A stretch of DNA of 64,000 nucleotides, taken from Mycolicibacterium austroafricanum. GTDB taxonomy: Bacteria; Actinomycetota; Actinomycetes; Mycobacteriales; Mycobacteriaceae. The notes under the pieces are model-generated. The model saw nothing but the letters and a program-made list of their open reading frames with translations, was not told the origin of the DNA and did not search any database. How positions within the stretch are numbered: position 1 is the stretch's first letter; each line of letters begins with the position of its first letter. Of this stretch, positions 33,129 through 42,068 are shown piece by piece. The stretch is from contig NZ_CACSIP010000034.1 of NCBI RefSeq assembly GCF_902705885.1, positions 238,398 through 302,397 of the forward strand, written 5' to 3'. The translations under genes and the position numbers were made by a program.

Positions 33129-33138
33129 GGAGGGTGAT

Positions 33139-33612
33139 TCACTGTCCGCGGGCCAGTCGTTCCAACAACGGCCGCGTCCGGTAGGCGACGACTTCGTGCA
33201 TCGCCACCGACATCGTGGTGCGCTGCACGCCGGGCACCGCGAGCACCAGTCCGGCGAGCCGATACAGGTCGTCGGCATCGGTGGCCACCACCGCAATCAG
33301 CAGGTCGGCCGCCCCGGAAAGTCCCGTCACCTGGGTGACCTGCGCGAGGGTCTCCAGCGCCGCGAGGACGTCCTCCAACTGGTGCTGGTCGACGACGGCG
33401 GTGATGAACGCCTTGAGCGGATAACCGAGATCGCGTGGTGATACGCAGCGGTCGATCGGCGCGAGCACTTTCTCCTGCTCCCACCGCGCCAGCCGCGCCT
33501 GCACGGTGTTGCGTGCGAGGTTGAGCGTGGCCGCGAGTTGCACTCCGGTGGCCCGGGGTGCGTCACACAGCGCCAGCAGTAGTCGGGCATCGGTGCGGTC
33601 CAGCTTCGCCAT
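33139..33612 (-). CDS. Lrp/AsnC-family transcriptional regulator
   Basis: A 157-residue Lrp-type regulator: N-terminal HTH (LDRTDARLLLALCDAPRATG, VQLAATLNLARNTVQARLAR) and C-terminal RAM/effector domain (AFITAVVDQHQLEDVLAALE, VTGLSGAADLLIAVVATDAD). These respond to amino acids or related metabolites. It is divergent from the indolepyruvate:ferredoxin oxidoreductase gene 139 bases away and probably controls it. Confidence 0.92.
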   Translation of the reverse strand: MAKLDRTDARLLLALCDAPRATGVQLAATLNLARNTVQARLARWEQEKVLAPIDRCVSPRDLGYPLKAFITAVVDQHQLEDVLAALETLAQVTQVTGLSGAADLLIAVVATDADDLYRLAGLVLAVPGVQRTTMSVAMHEVVAYRTRPLLERLARGQ

Positions 33613-33751
33613 GCCGCGCAGTATCGCACGTCACACTTCTCCAGAAATGGGCAACATGCTCAACTAGATCGACCTTGCTTGCTCATAGTGCATGCGACTG
33701 CCACCCTGGAGATAGCAACACACCCATCAAGTGCCGAGGTGGTGAGCCCCG

Positions 33752-36700
33752 TTGACCGATCTCGACATCCGCCGACCCGACCCGGGCCGTGACACGAGTG
33801 GGTACCGACTCGGTGACCGCTACCGCACCGGATCGGGCCGAGTGCTGCTGACCGGTGTGCAGGCCATCGCCCGGGCGCTGATCGAACAACACGAGCGCGA
33901 CGCCCGCGCAGGCCTGCGGGTGGCGACGTTCGTGTCGGGTTACCAGGGCAGCCCGCTCGGTGGCGTCGACCGGATGCTGGCCGGGATGCCCGACGTGCTC
34001 CACGCGCACGACATCACCTTCGTGCCCGGCGTCAACGAGGAACTGGCCGCTACCGCGGTGTGGGGCAGCCAAGCCGAACTCGCCACCTTCTCCACGGGCA
34101 ATGCAGCCTATGACGGCGTGGTGGGCGTCTGGTACGGCAAAGGCCCCGGTCTGGACCGGGCCACCGACGCCCTGCGACACGCGAACATGTACGGCACCAA
34201 CAACCGTGGCGGAATGCTGCTCCTCGTCGGCGACGACCCGGCGTCGAAGTCCTCCACCGTCCCGTCGGCCAGCGAGCGGTCGTTGGCGGCGCTCGGCATC
34301 CCGGTTCTCTTCCCCCGCAACGCCCGTGAGACCGTCACGATGGCCATGCACGGTGTGGCGCTGTCACGGGCCTCGGGCTGTGTGGTCGCACTCAAGATCG
34401 TCGCCGATGTGGCCGACGGCGCCTGGTCTGTTGGTCCCGACGACGTCGATGTCGACATCGTCACGCCCGAGGTGCTGTGGCAGGGAAGGCCGTTCGTCTA
34501 CCGGCAACGTCCGATGGCGGCACCCGCCGCCAGCCTCGATGCCGAAGCGGACCTGTACGGACCGCGGGCCGAGGTGGTACGTGCCTACGGCGCCGCCAAC
34601 GGTCTGGACGTCATCGAGGTCGACCCACCGCACGCGCGGATCGGGATCGCCGCCTCCGGCACGACGTTCGACTCGGTGCGGCAGGCGCTGCGTGACCTCG
34701 GTGCCGACGACTTCGCGCTGCACCGGGCCGGCGTCAAGCTGCTTCGGATCGGCATGCCCACTCCGCTGGGCCCCGACACCGTCAGCGCCTTCGCTCGGGG
34801 CCTGGAGGAGATCCTCGTCGTCGAGGACAAGACCGCGTTCGTCGAGCTCCAGATGCGCGACATCCTGTACGGCCGTGCCGATGCCCCGCAGATCCTCGGC
34901 AAGCGGGACGGCTGCGGTCAGCCGCTGATTCCCGCAGGTGGTGAGCTGACCGCCGGACGGTTGTCGGCACCGCTGCGCCGGGTGCTGAAAGATCGGTTGG
35001 CGCTGAGCAAACCGCCGCCCCCGTCGCTGTCGCTGGAGGTGCTTCCCACCCAACGCACCGCGTACTTCTGCAGTGGTTGTCCGCACAACCGGTCGACCGT
35101 CGTGCCGGAAGGGTCGCTGGCCGGCGGCGGGATCGGTTGCCACACGATGGTGACCATGTCAGGCCGCACGGACACCGCCGTCACCGGACTCACGCAGATG
35201 GGCGGAGAAGGCAGTCAGTGGATCGGTCAGGCCCCGTTCGCCGACGTGCCACATATCTTCCAGAACATCGGTGACGGAACGTTTTTCCACTCCGGTCAGC
35301 TCGCCGTCCAGGCCTGTGTCGCCGCAGGCGTCAACATCACCTACAAGCTGCTGTGGAACGAGGTGGTGGCGATGACGGGCGCTCAACACGCCGAGGGCGC
35401 CCTCTCGGTGGCCGAGCTGACCCACAAATTGACCTCCGAGGGGATCAAGCAGATCATCATCTGCGCCGACGAACCGAAGCGGCACCACAAGAGTGCCTTC
35501 GCCGAGGGCACGCTGCTGTGGCACCGGGACCGCCTCGACGAGGCGCAGAAACGGCTCCGTGAGGTCAAAGGCGTCACCGTGTTGATCTATGACCAGCACT
35601 GTGCCGCCGATGCGCGCAGGCAGCGCAAACGCGGGACGCTGCCCGCCCGCACCACCCGGGTTCTGATCAACGAAGCGGTGTGCGAAGGCTGCGGAGACTG
35701 TGGTGTGAAGTCCAATTGCCTGTCGGTGCAACCGGTGGACACCGAGTACGGGCGCAAGACACGGATCGATCAGAGCTCCTGCAACACCGACTACAGCTGC
35801 CTGGACGGTGACTGCCCGTCGTTCGTCACCGTCGAGGTGAAGCCGACGCGGGCGACGCGCCCCGTCCGGTCTCGGCCCGCTCCGCCGGTGCTGCCCGACG
35901 TCGAGCTGGAGCCGGTGATCGGTACCCATAACGTTCTCTTCGCCGGGATCGGTGGCACGGGGATCGTCACGGTGAACCAGGTGCTCGCCACCGCGGCGCT
36001 GCGCGCCGGTTACGACGTGGCGAGCCTGGACCAGACCGGTCTGAGCCAGAAGGCCGGCCCCGTCGTATCCCACCTGCGGTTCGCCGCGGGCGCGCTCGAT
36101 CCCGCGAACCGGCTCACCCCCGCCGGCGCGGACTGCATCGTGGGTTTTGATCTGCTGGTCGCCGCCGACGCCAAGAACGTCGCCTACGCTGATCCGGCCA
36201 GAACCGTCTACGTGGTGTCGACGAGCAAGACGCCCACCGGAGAGATGGTGTCCGACAAGACGATCGCGTACCCTGAAACGCCCTACCTGCTCCACCGTTT
36301 GGACCAGGTCGCACGCAGCGTGTACTCCTTCGACGCCCTGGCGGTCTCCCGTGCCCTGTTCGGTGACACGGCCCCCGCCAACTTCCTGCTGATCGGGGCC
36401 GCTCACCAGAGCGGTGCGCTGAGGATTGCGGCCGAGCACGTGGAGGAGGCCATCACGATCAACGGCGTTGCCGTTGAATCCAACATCGCTGCGTTTCGCT
36501 GGGGGCGGCTCGCGGTCGCGGACCCCGCGCAGTTCGCTGGCCTCGTCGCGCCGGTGCCCGGCCCTCCCAGGGCTGCGGTGGCCCCCCGTGTCCTGGACGG
36601 CACCACCTTCTTCGGGCACGTCGGTGATCTCATCGCGCGGCGGGCGGCAGACCTCGTCGGATACCAGAGCGAGAAGCTCGCCCGCCGTTATGTGGAGGTG

Positions 36701-37228
36701 CTCCAGACGATCTGGTCGGCAGAGCGCGCCCTCGGGGAGCGGACCGAGTTCAGCCAGACCGTCGCCGACGGTCTCTACAAGTTCACTGCCTACAAGGACG
36801 AGTACGAAGTGGCGCGGTTGCTGACCGACGCACAGTTCCTCTCGTCGGTGCACGCGCAGTTTCCGACCGGCGAAAAACTGACCTACAAGCTGCACCCGCC
36901 GGCGTTGCGGGCGATGGGTCTGCAGAAGAAGATCGGCCTCGGCCCGCGCAGCCACGTCGTCCTGCGTGTGCTGGCCAAGGGAAAACGCCTGCGGGGAACC
37001 AGGTTCGATCCCTTCGGCTATGCCCACGTGCGCAGGGTCGAGCGCGGTCTGCTCGCCGAGTACACCGCCGTGGTGACCCGGCTTGCCGCCGAACTGGAGC
37101 CGTCCAACTATGACCGGGCCGTGGAGATCGCCGGGCTGGCGGAGATGGTGCGGGGCTATGAGGACATCAAACTGGCCGGTGTGCAGGCTTATCACGACCG
37201 ACTGTGCGAACTAGGAATTCGCCGTTGA
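33752..37228 (+). CDS. Indolepyruvate:ferredoxin oxidoreductase, fused subunits
   Basis: A 1158-residue fused 2-oxoacid:ferredoxin oxidoreductase, oxidatively decarboxylating aryl pyruvates from amino-acid transamination to acyl-CoA. The order is an N-terminal pyrimidine-binding region (residues about 1-400, FVSGYQGSPLGGVDRML), a ThDP-binding region with FCSGCPHNRSTVVPEGS and GIGCHTMVTM (about 430-480), a ferredoxin-like segment CEGCGDCGVKSNCLS and SSCNTDYSCLDGDCPSF (about 645-690), and a C-terminal gamma domain (VLFAGIGGTGIVTVNQVLAT, about 727-746). TTG 33752 is the only start downstream of a TGA at 33743. Regulated probably by the divergent Lrp protein. Confidence 0.92.
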   Translation: MTDLDIRRPDPGRDTSGYRLGDRYRTGSGRVLLTGVQAIARALIEQHERDARAGLRVATFVSGYQGSPLGGVDRMLAGMPDVLHAHDITFVPGVNEELAATAVWGSQAELATFSTGNAAYDGVVGVWYGKGPGLDRATDALRHANMYGTNNRGGMLLLVGDDPASKSSTVPSASERSLAALGIPVLFPRNARETVTMAMHGVALSRASGCVVALKIVADVADGAWSVGPDDVDVDIVTPEVLWQGRPFVYRQRPMAAPAASLDAEADLYGPRAEVVRAYGAANGLDVIEVDPPHARIGIAASGTTFDSVRQALRDLGADDFALHRAGVKLLRIGMPTPLGPDTVSAFARGLEEILVVEDKTAFVELQMRDILYGRADAPQILGKRDGCGQPLIPAGGELTAGRLSAPLRRVLKDRLALSKPPPPSLSLEVLPTQRTAYFCSGCPHNRSTVVPEGSLAGGGIGCHTMVTMSGRTDTAVTGLTQMGGEGSQWIGQAPFADVPHIFQNIGDGTFFHSGQLAVQACVAAGVNITYKLLWNEVVAMTGAQHAEGALSVAELTHKLTSEGIKQIIICADEPKRHHKSAFAEGTLLWHRDRLDEAQKRLREVKGVTVLIYDQHCAADARRQRKRGTLPARTTRVLINEAVCEGCGDCGVKSNCLSVQPVDTEYGRKTRIDQSSCNTDYSCLDGDCPSFVTVEVKPTRATRPVRSRPAPPVLPDVELEPVIGTHNVLFAGIGGTGIVTVNQVLATAALRAGYDVASLDQTGLSQKAGPVVSHLRFAAGALDPANRLTPAGADCIVGFDLLVAADAKNVAYADPARTVYVVSTSKTPTGEMVSDKTIAYPETPYLLHRLDQVARSVYSFDALAVSRALFGDTAPANFLLIGAAHQSGALRIAAEHVEEAITINGVAVESNIAAFRWGRLAVADPAQFAGLVAPVPGPPRAAVAPRVLDGTTFFGHVGDLIARRAADLVGYQSEKLARRYVEVLQTIWSAERALGERTEFSQTVADGLYKFTAYKDEYEVARLLTDAQFLSSVHAQFPTGEKLTYKLHPPALRAMGLQKKIGLGPRSHVVLRVLAKGKRLRGTRFDPFGYAHVRRVERGLLAEYTAVVTRLAAELEPSNYDRAVEIAGLAEMVRGYEDIKLAGVQAYHDRLCELGIRR

Positions 37229-37894
37229 CGGCTGCTGCACGTGCCTGGTGATCCACTGCGCGGCGAGCTTGACCAGGCCGGACTGCGGGTAGCGACTGTG
37301 GGAGTCGAAATCGTCGCCACGCGAACAGATCGGGTCGTTGGTGTTGCACAGGTCGGCGGTGCGGGCACCGAAGTCGGGGCTCAGGACCGTCAACGGTCGA
37401 CCGAGCCGTGCCGAGGGGTTGCCGAACACCGCGACGGCGGCGACGTGCGGGACCACCGAGGCAGGCAGCGGCGCGGTGTAGCCGAGCACTGCGACCGGAG
37501 ACGTGGTGACCACGTCGATGACGGCGGCACCCTGCGAGTAGCCGCCGAGCACGATCTTGCTGTCGGGGCATGTCGCGGCGATGGACTGGATCCGCCTGCT
37601 GGCATCGTTGGCGCCCACGGCGACCTGAAGGAAGTCCCACGAGGCCGGGTACCTCACCGCGTAGGCCCCGATCGTCTGGTCCTTCACCATCGGTGTCAGC
37701 GTGTCCACCAGCGCTCTGCCCACGTTGCCCAGCCCGGCAGGCTCGTCGGTGCCCCGGGCGAACACGATCTCGATGTCGTGGCACTGCGGGGCCGCCGCCG
37801 CGGTCGCGGGGCTCAGGCCGCTGAGGCCGCTCAAGCAGAGAAGGGCAGCAAGGGCTGACAAGGCGGCGCGCTGGGTGGCGGGGCGGATTGCCAC
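37211..37894 (-). CDS. Secreted cutinase-family serine esterase
   Basis: A 227-residue cutinase-like protein with a cleavable signal peptide (about residues 1-35, ending ATAAAAP). The catalytic Ser is in GGYSQGAAVID (about 117-127), and two disulfide Cys pairs are likely (APQCHDIEIVFARG with AATCPD; DLCNTNDPICSRGDD containing the catalytic Asp). The His is in DSHSRYPQSGLV. Mycobacterial cutinases are mostly lipid esterases or phospholipases. GTG 37894 has GAGGAGAG upstream. Its end overlaps the oxidoreductase gene by 18 bases, convergently. Confidence 0.92.
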   Translation of the reverse strand: MAIRPATQRAALSALAALLCLSGLSGLSPATAAAAPQCHDIEIVFARGTDEPAGLGNVGRALVDTLTPMVKDQTIGAYAVRYPASWDFLQVAVGANDASRRIQSIAATCPDSKIVLGGYSQGAAVIDVVTTSPVAVLGYTAPLPASVVPHVAAVAVFGNPSARLGRPLTVLSPDFGARTADLCNTNDPICSRGDDFDSHSRYPQSGLVKLAAQWITRHVQQPSTANS

Positions 37895-37975
37895 GGTCTC
37901 TCCTCGACCTGAAGCGGGGGACGATCGTCCGCCAGTATCTACCCAATTTTCACATCTGTCACACCTGCAACAGCG

Positions 37976-38197
37976 TCAGCGGAACAGCCTGACCCTGGCA
38001 CCTAGCGCGAGGACGCGTCGCCGTCCTCGAACGAGGTCGCGTGCCAGAACCCCGCACAACACGCCCGCCACGAAGACCCTGCGGGTGCGTCGTCTCGGCC
38101 GGCGGGTCACAACGGCGGCGAAGAAACCGGACAGGCCGGCAAGCAGGGTGACCGCCAGCAACAGCGAGATCAACTGCGTGGTCCCGAGCGAGTCCAT
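37976..38197 (-). CDS. Small membrane protein
   Basis: A 73-residue protein: a short N-terminus MDSLGTTQ, one hydrophobic helix (about 9-29, LISLLLAVTLLAGLSGFFAAV), an Arg-rich segment (RRPRRRTRR), a weaker hydrophobic stretch and a basic tail. ATG 38197 has GGAGG 7 bases upstream. It is divergent from the first universal stress protein gene and may share its control region. No family recognised. Confidence 0.6.
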   Translation of the reverse strand: MDSLGTTQLISLLLAVTLLAGLSGFFAAVVTRRPRRRTRRVFVAGVLCGVLARDLVRGRRRVLALGARVRLFR

Positions 38198-38335
38198 ACC
38201 GCAACCTCCGGGCCGTGTTCGTGTCGTCGGCTCGCCCGATCCAACCACCCCCGCCGCCGGATCAGGCTCGATGGTCATCGTTCGTGACCGAAGTGAGCGA
38301 CAACCGTTAGCACTGCCGGTCAGGGGGTGTTCGAG

Positions 38336-38349
38336 GGGCCTTTCGGCCT
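38336..38349. promoter_or_regulatory. Candidate DevR (DosR) box upstream of USP gene
   Basis: GGGCCTTTCGGCCT matches the DevR core GGGACTWWAGTCCC at 10 of 14 positions, 83 bases upstream of the universal stress protein start and 138 from the divergent small membrane protein. Confidence 0.5.
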
Positions 38350-38432
38350 CTGCGGGCAGGACCAACGCCAGCAGACGTGTCGCAGTCGCCGAGATACCGT
38401 CGGGTCACGACGCACCGTCGAGGGGAGATGCC

Positions 38433-39320
38433 ATGACCGAGAGTTCTTCGCACGACGGGATCGTGGTGGGCGTGGACGGCTCACCGCAGTCCGACGCCGC
38501 GGTCGCGTGGGCGGCCCGTGAAGCCGGGATGCGGGGCGCACGGCTGACCTTGGTGCACGCACTCACCGACCCGACCGCCGCGGCATGGCTGGACGTCCCG
38601 TTGCCCGCGGAGTACTGGGAGGCGCAGCGCACGCGGGCCGCAGTGCTGCTCGACGATGCGACACGAATCGCCCGGCAGGAACTTCCGACCGACAGCACCG
38701 TCTCGGTGGACCAACACGTCACATCAGACAATCCGCGTGCGGTCTTGGTGGACCTGTCGAAGGACGCTGACATGGTCGTCGTCGGCTGTCGTGGTTTCGG
38801 CGCCATCCAGCGGGCGTTGCTGGGTTCGGTCAGCTCGGGCCTGGTACGCCATGCCCATTGCCCCGTGGCCGTCATCCACGACGAAGACCCGACACGGGAC
38901 CGTGCCGGTGACGCACCGGTAGTGGTCGGTATCGACGGCTCTCCGGCATCCGAGCGGGCGGTCCAGGTCGCGTTCGACGAAGCCTCGCGGCGAGGCGTCG
39001 ACCTCGTCGCACTGCACACGTGGCTGGAGAGCACCGACGACTTCATCGACGTCGGCTGGCCGAATGTCAGTGAGCGGGCCGACGAGATACTCGGCGAACG
39101 GCTCGCAGGCTGGCAGGAGCGTTATCCGGATGTCACGGTGCGCCGGATGGTCAAGATGAACAACCCGGTGCACGAACTACTCGACCTGTCCGAATCCGCC
39201 CAACTGCTGGTGGTCGGTAGCCATGGCCGCGGCGGCATCGCCGGGCTGGTGCTCGGTTCGGTCAGCTCGGCGGTGGTGCAAGGAGCCCGGATCCCGGTGA
39301 TCGTCGCGCGGCAGTCCTGA
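38433..39320 (+). CDS. Universal stress protein, tandem UspA domains
   Basis: A 295-residue protein with two UspA domains. Each begins with the ATP-site strand (GIVVGVDGSPQSDAAVAWAA; VVVGIDGSPASERAVQVAFD) and ends with the nucleotide-binding GxxG-x9-G(S/T) (VVGCRGFGAIQRALLGSVSS; VVGSHGRGGIAGLVLGSVSS). Tandem USPs are typical of the mycobacterial DevR regulon. ATG 38433 follows GAGGGGAGA. Its TGA overlaps the start of the next USP gene (TGATG). Confidence 0.93.
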   Translation: MTESSSHDGIVVGVDGSPQSDAAVAWAAREAGMRGARLTLVHALTDPTAAAWLDVPLPAEYWEAQRTRAAVLLDDATRIARQELPTDSTVSVDQHVTSDNPRAVLVDLSKDADMVVVGCRGFGAIQRALLGSVSSGLVRHAHCPVAVIHDEDPTRDRAGDAPVVVGIDGSPASERAVQVAFDEASRRGVDLVALHTWLESTDDFIDVGWPNVSERADEILGERLAGWQERYPDVTVRRMVKMNNPVHELLDLSESAQLLVVGSHGRGGIAGLVLGSVSSAVVQGARIPVIVARQS

Positions 39321-40198
39321 TGCCTGCGAACGATCCGCCCATCGTCGTCGGCGTCGACGGTTCGGAAGGTTCGATCGCGGCGGCACGCTGGGCCGCTGCT
39401 GTTGCGGTCAAGCTCGACACCGCGTTGCACCTGCTGTACGCGCTACCCAGCATCGGACGCAACCTGACCGAGTCAGCAGCGGCCATCGCCGCCGCCGCGA
39501 TGAGTTACCAGCACGACGCAGTCGCGATGCTTCTCCAAGAAGCAGCCGAGGCGGTGCGTGCCGATCACCCCGCGCTGTCTATCAGCACTGAGGCGCTTGA
39601 CATTCCAGTCGACGAAGCGCTGATCGAAGCCAGTCGTGACGCGCGCCTGGTGGTGCTGGGCGGTGATGGGGTGACACCTGCGGTGGCCTTGCTGGTCGGA
39701 TCGACCACGGTGTCCGTTGCCACCCATGCCCGCTGTCCGGTGGTGGTCTGGCGTGGCGAACAGATGCCCGACGACGGTCGGGCAGTGGTCGTCGGGTTCG
39801 ACTTCACGCCGGCCGCGCAGAACGCTCTGAACAATGCCTTCATGGTGGCCGGGTGTCTCGGCGCACCGCTGCGCGTGGTGTATTCCTGGCCGATGCGCAC
39901 GCCCGTGGCACCGGTCAGCATCCCGTTCCTGATCGACTGGGAAGCGCTGGAAGCCGCAGAGTGGGGTCGGCTGGCCGACGCCGTCAACCGCGCCAACAAG
40001 CGATATCCGGAGGTCAGCGCCGAATTTCGGATCGAACCGACCAGCCCGGCCAAGGCGCTGCTGGGTCGTCGGACGGATGCTCAGCTGCTGGTGGTCGGCA
40101 CGCGCGGCCGCAACATCGTCACCAGTGCGTTACTGGGCTCCACGAGCATGAACCTGCTTCAACACAGCAGGGTTCCGGTGATGATCTGCGGGCCGTAG
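39320..40198 (+). CDS. Universal stress protein, tandem UspA domains
   Basis: A 292-residue protein with two UspA domains: IVVGVDGSEGSIAAARWAAA at the N-terminus, and VVVGFDFTPAAQNALNNAFM starting the second half, ending with VVGTRGRNIVTSALLGSTSM. The first-domain glycine loop is less regular (VLGGDGVTPAVALLVGSTTV), so only the second domain keeps a clear ATP motif. Its start overlaps the stop of the preceding USP, so the two are co-translated. It converges with devR. Confidence 0.92.
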   Translation: MPANDPPIVVGVDGSEGSIAAARWAAAVAVKLDTALHLLYALPSIGRNLTESAAAIAAAAMSYQHDAVAMLLQEAAEAVRADHPALSISTEALDIPVDEALIEASRDARLVVLGGDGVTPAVALLVGSTTVSVATHARCPVVVWRGEQMPDDGRAVVVGFDFTPAAQNALNNAFMVAGCLGAPLRVVYSWPMRTPVAPVSIPFLIDWEALEAAEWGRLADAVNRANKRYPEVSAEFRIEPTSPAKALLGRRTDAQLLVVGTRGRNIVTSALLGSTSMNLLQHSRVPVMICGP

Positions 40199-40210
40199 AA
40201 CGCGAGGCCG

Positions 40211-40858
40211 TCACTCCGCCGGGTGGCGGGATTGGTCCAGTTTGGAGACGAATATCGCCGCCTGGGTGCGTCGTTCCATGCCCAGTTTCGCCAGAAGCTT
40301 GGAGACATAGTTCTTCACGGTCTTCTCGGCGAGGAACATCCTGGCCGCGATCTGCTTGTTGGTCAGCCCCTCGCCGAGGAGGTCCAGCAACACCCGCTCC
40401 TGATCACTGAGCCCGGACAGCGGATCGGAATGGTCGGCGTCGTGGCGGAGCTTGGCCATCAATGCCGCCGCCGCCCTGTTGTCGAGCAACGAACGACCGG
40501 CACCCACGTCCTTGATGGCGGCGGCCAGTTCCATGCCCTTGATGTCTTTGATGACATATCCGCTGGCGCCGGCGAGTATCGCGTCGAGCATCGCCTCGTC
40601 GGAGGTGAACGAGGTCAGCATCAGGCACCGCAGGTCTGGGAGCAGCGAGAGCAGGTCTCGGCACAGCTCGATTCCGTTGCCGTCGGGCAGCCGGACGTCG
40701 AGGACGGCGACGTCGGGCGCAAGTGCCGGTATCCGGGCCATCGCCTGTGACACCGAGCCGGCTTCGCCGATCACCTCGAGCTCGTCGTCGGCGCTGAGGA
40801 GGTCGACCAGCCCACGACGGACCACTTCGTGGTCGTCGACGAGAAAGACTTTCAACAC
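40211..40858 (-). CDS. devR: Hypoxia/dormancy response regulator DevR (DosR)
   Basis: A 215-residue NarL-type response regulator, almost co-linear with M. tuberculosis DevR. The receiver starts MLKVFLVDDHEVVRRGLVDL with phospho-acceptor Asp in VAVLDVRLPDGNGIELC (Asp about 54). The C-terminal LuxR-type HTH is LLGEGLTNKQIAARMFLAEK then TVKNYVSKLLAKLGMERRTQ. It activates dormancy genes under hypoxia, NO or CO after phosphorylation by DevS/DosT. No DevS gene is adjacent, so the kinase must be elsewhere. It sits inside the gene cluster it is expected to control. Confidence 0.95.
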   Translation of the reverse strand: MLKVFLVDDHEVVRRGLVDLLSADDELEVIGEAGSVSQAMARIPALAPDVAVLDVRLPDGNGIELCRDLLSLLPDLRCLMLTSFTSDEAMLDAILAGASGYVIKDIKGMELAAAIKDVGAGRSLLDNRAAAALMAKLRHDADHSDPLSGLSDQERVLLDLLGEGLTNKQIAARMFLAEKTVKNYVSKLLAKLGMERRTQAAIFVSKLDQSRHPAE

Positions 40859-40948
40859 CCGACGTCCTCCCCCTGCCGATCAGCCGCTACCCAGAGTACG
40901 TTCTGCAGTCGGCAGAGGGCACCGAACGGCGGGCTCGGTGAGGACAGG

Positions 40949-41944
40949 CTAATTCTGCGAGGCGACCCGCCGGACTTCGAACACCTCGCCGATCGGCCGG
41001 CGCGGGGTCGGAGGAGGGACGTCGGCGGTGGCCGGCGCGAGCCCTACCCGGACCAGGACTTGGGGCGTGTTCGACCCGCTGAGTTTCGCCACGATCTCCC
41101 GGGTGGCCGGCAACTCCATCAGATGGGTCACCGTGCAGGTGGCCAACCCTGCCATCGTGGCGTCGAGGAGAACCGCGGACAACGCTTCTCCACAACGCAA
41201 CACACTGTCTCGGGCGTCGTCGAAGGTCGACAACACCACGATCTTGGAGTGGTCCTCACCGACTTCTCCGCGTCGGTGCGAATCGCCGGTGACCGGAAAG
41301 CTGCGCCCGACATCGACGCGGTCGCTTTCGGCCGCCGAGACCAGCGCACTCTGCGGGATGCCCTCGTCGTGGGCCACACCCGATGTCCACCAATGAATCT
41401 CCCGGTGATACGACGAGTCATACATGCGCAGCGACTCGACGAGATCGGAGGCCTGCGCGAGCTGTGGTCGATTCTGCTCCGCGATCACCGCAAGCGGCAC
41501 TGCGTCCGCATCGAGTGTGGCGCGCAGTTCCGATTCGAACAATTCCCAATCCGGCGGCTCGGCGAACGGGAGCCTGTCGGTGCGACGACTCAGGATCGCC
41601 TCGGCGCGGCGGCGATGCCCTTCGGTGACGAACGTGTTCGCGCTGAAATCGATCGAGGCCAGGTGGTCGAGGTCGTTGGGGTTGGGGAAGCGGTCGACGT
41701 GGGCGGTCCAGCCGGATGCGGCCATGGCCACCCGGAAGTGGTCGAGGACGGCTCCGCAGCTGATCAACGCCTCCCGGCCGGAACTGTCGGTGGATGGGGC
41801 GGAATGCTCTGGATCGATGAACAGATGGACGGCATCACCGTCGAGGGTCCAGCGCCAGGGCTGGCTGTTGTGCACCGACGGCGCCCGGCAGGCCAGCTGC
41901 ACTGCGGCTTTGATGATCTCGGCGTCCACCGTGAAGTCACGCAT
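40949..41944 (-). CDS. Acg-family FMN-binding nitroreductase-like protein
   Basis: A 331-residue protein of the mycobacterial Acg family (Rv2032, Rv3127, Rv3131), nitroreductase-fold proteins that bind FMN but lack normal reductase activity in the studied member. Family blocks: AVQLACRAPSVHNSQPWRW (about 14-32), a central ARG/ILSRRTDRLPFAEPP and a C-terminal GEALSAVLLDATMAGLATCT (about 257-276). Acg genes are classical DevR targets. A candidate DevR box lies 54 bases upstream, shared with the divergent kinase gene. Confidence 0.9.
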   Translation of the reverse strand: MRDFTVDAEIIKAAVQLACRAPSVHNSQPWRWTLDGDAVHLFIDPEHSAPSTDSSGREALISCGAVLDHFRVAMAASGWTAHVDRFPNPNDLDHLASIDFSANTFVTEGHRRRAEAILSRRTDRLPFAEPPDWELFESELRATLDADAVPLAVIAEQNRPQLAQASDLVESLRMYDSSYHREIHWWTSGVAHDEGIPQSALVSAAESDRVDVGRSFPVTGDSHRRGEVGEDHSKIVVLSTFDDARDSVLRCGEALSAVLLDATMAGLATCTVTHLMELPATREIVAKLSGSNTPQVLVRVGLAPATADVPPPTPRRPIGEVFEVRRVASQN

Positions 41945-41997
41945 CGGCTACCTCCTAAGTCACCATCCATCGTCGGCCGGTGCTGGGGGTCAGGCCA

Positions 41998-42011
41998 GGG
42001 CCAATGGTCCT
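41998..42011. promoter_or_regulatory. Candidate DevR box in divergent promoter
   Basis: GGGCCAATGGTCCT, 10 of 14 to the DevR core, and similar to the hspX upstream box as I recall it. Midway between the Acg-type gene (54 bases) and the Rv2004c-like gene (58 bases). Confidence 0.58.
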
Positions 42012-42068
42012 CTGTGCGGTGGCCTAGTGCTCTGGTGTCGTCGCTGACCACGGTCGAGCCTTGAGGGC

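Noticed and set aside
35159..37195. 678-residue minus-strand open frame
   Set aside because: Lies entirely antisense to the indolepyruvate:ferredoxin oxidoreductase; composition is that of an antisense shadow in GC-rich DNA.
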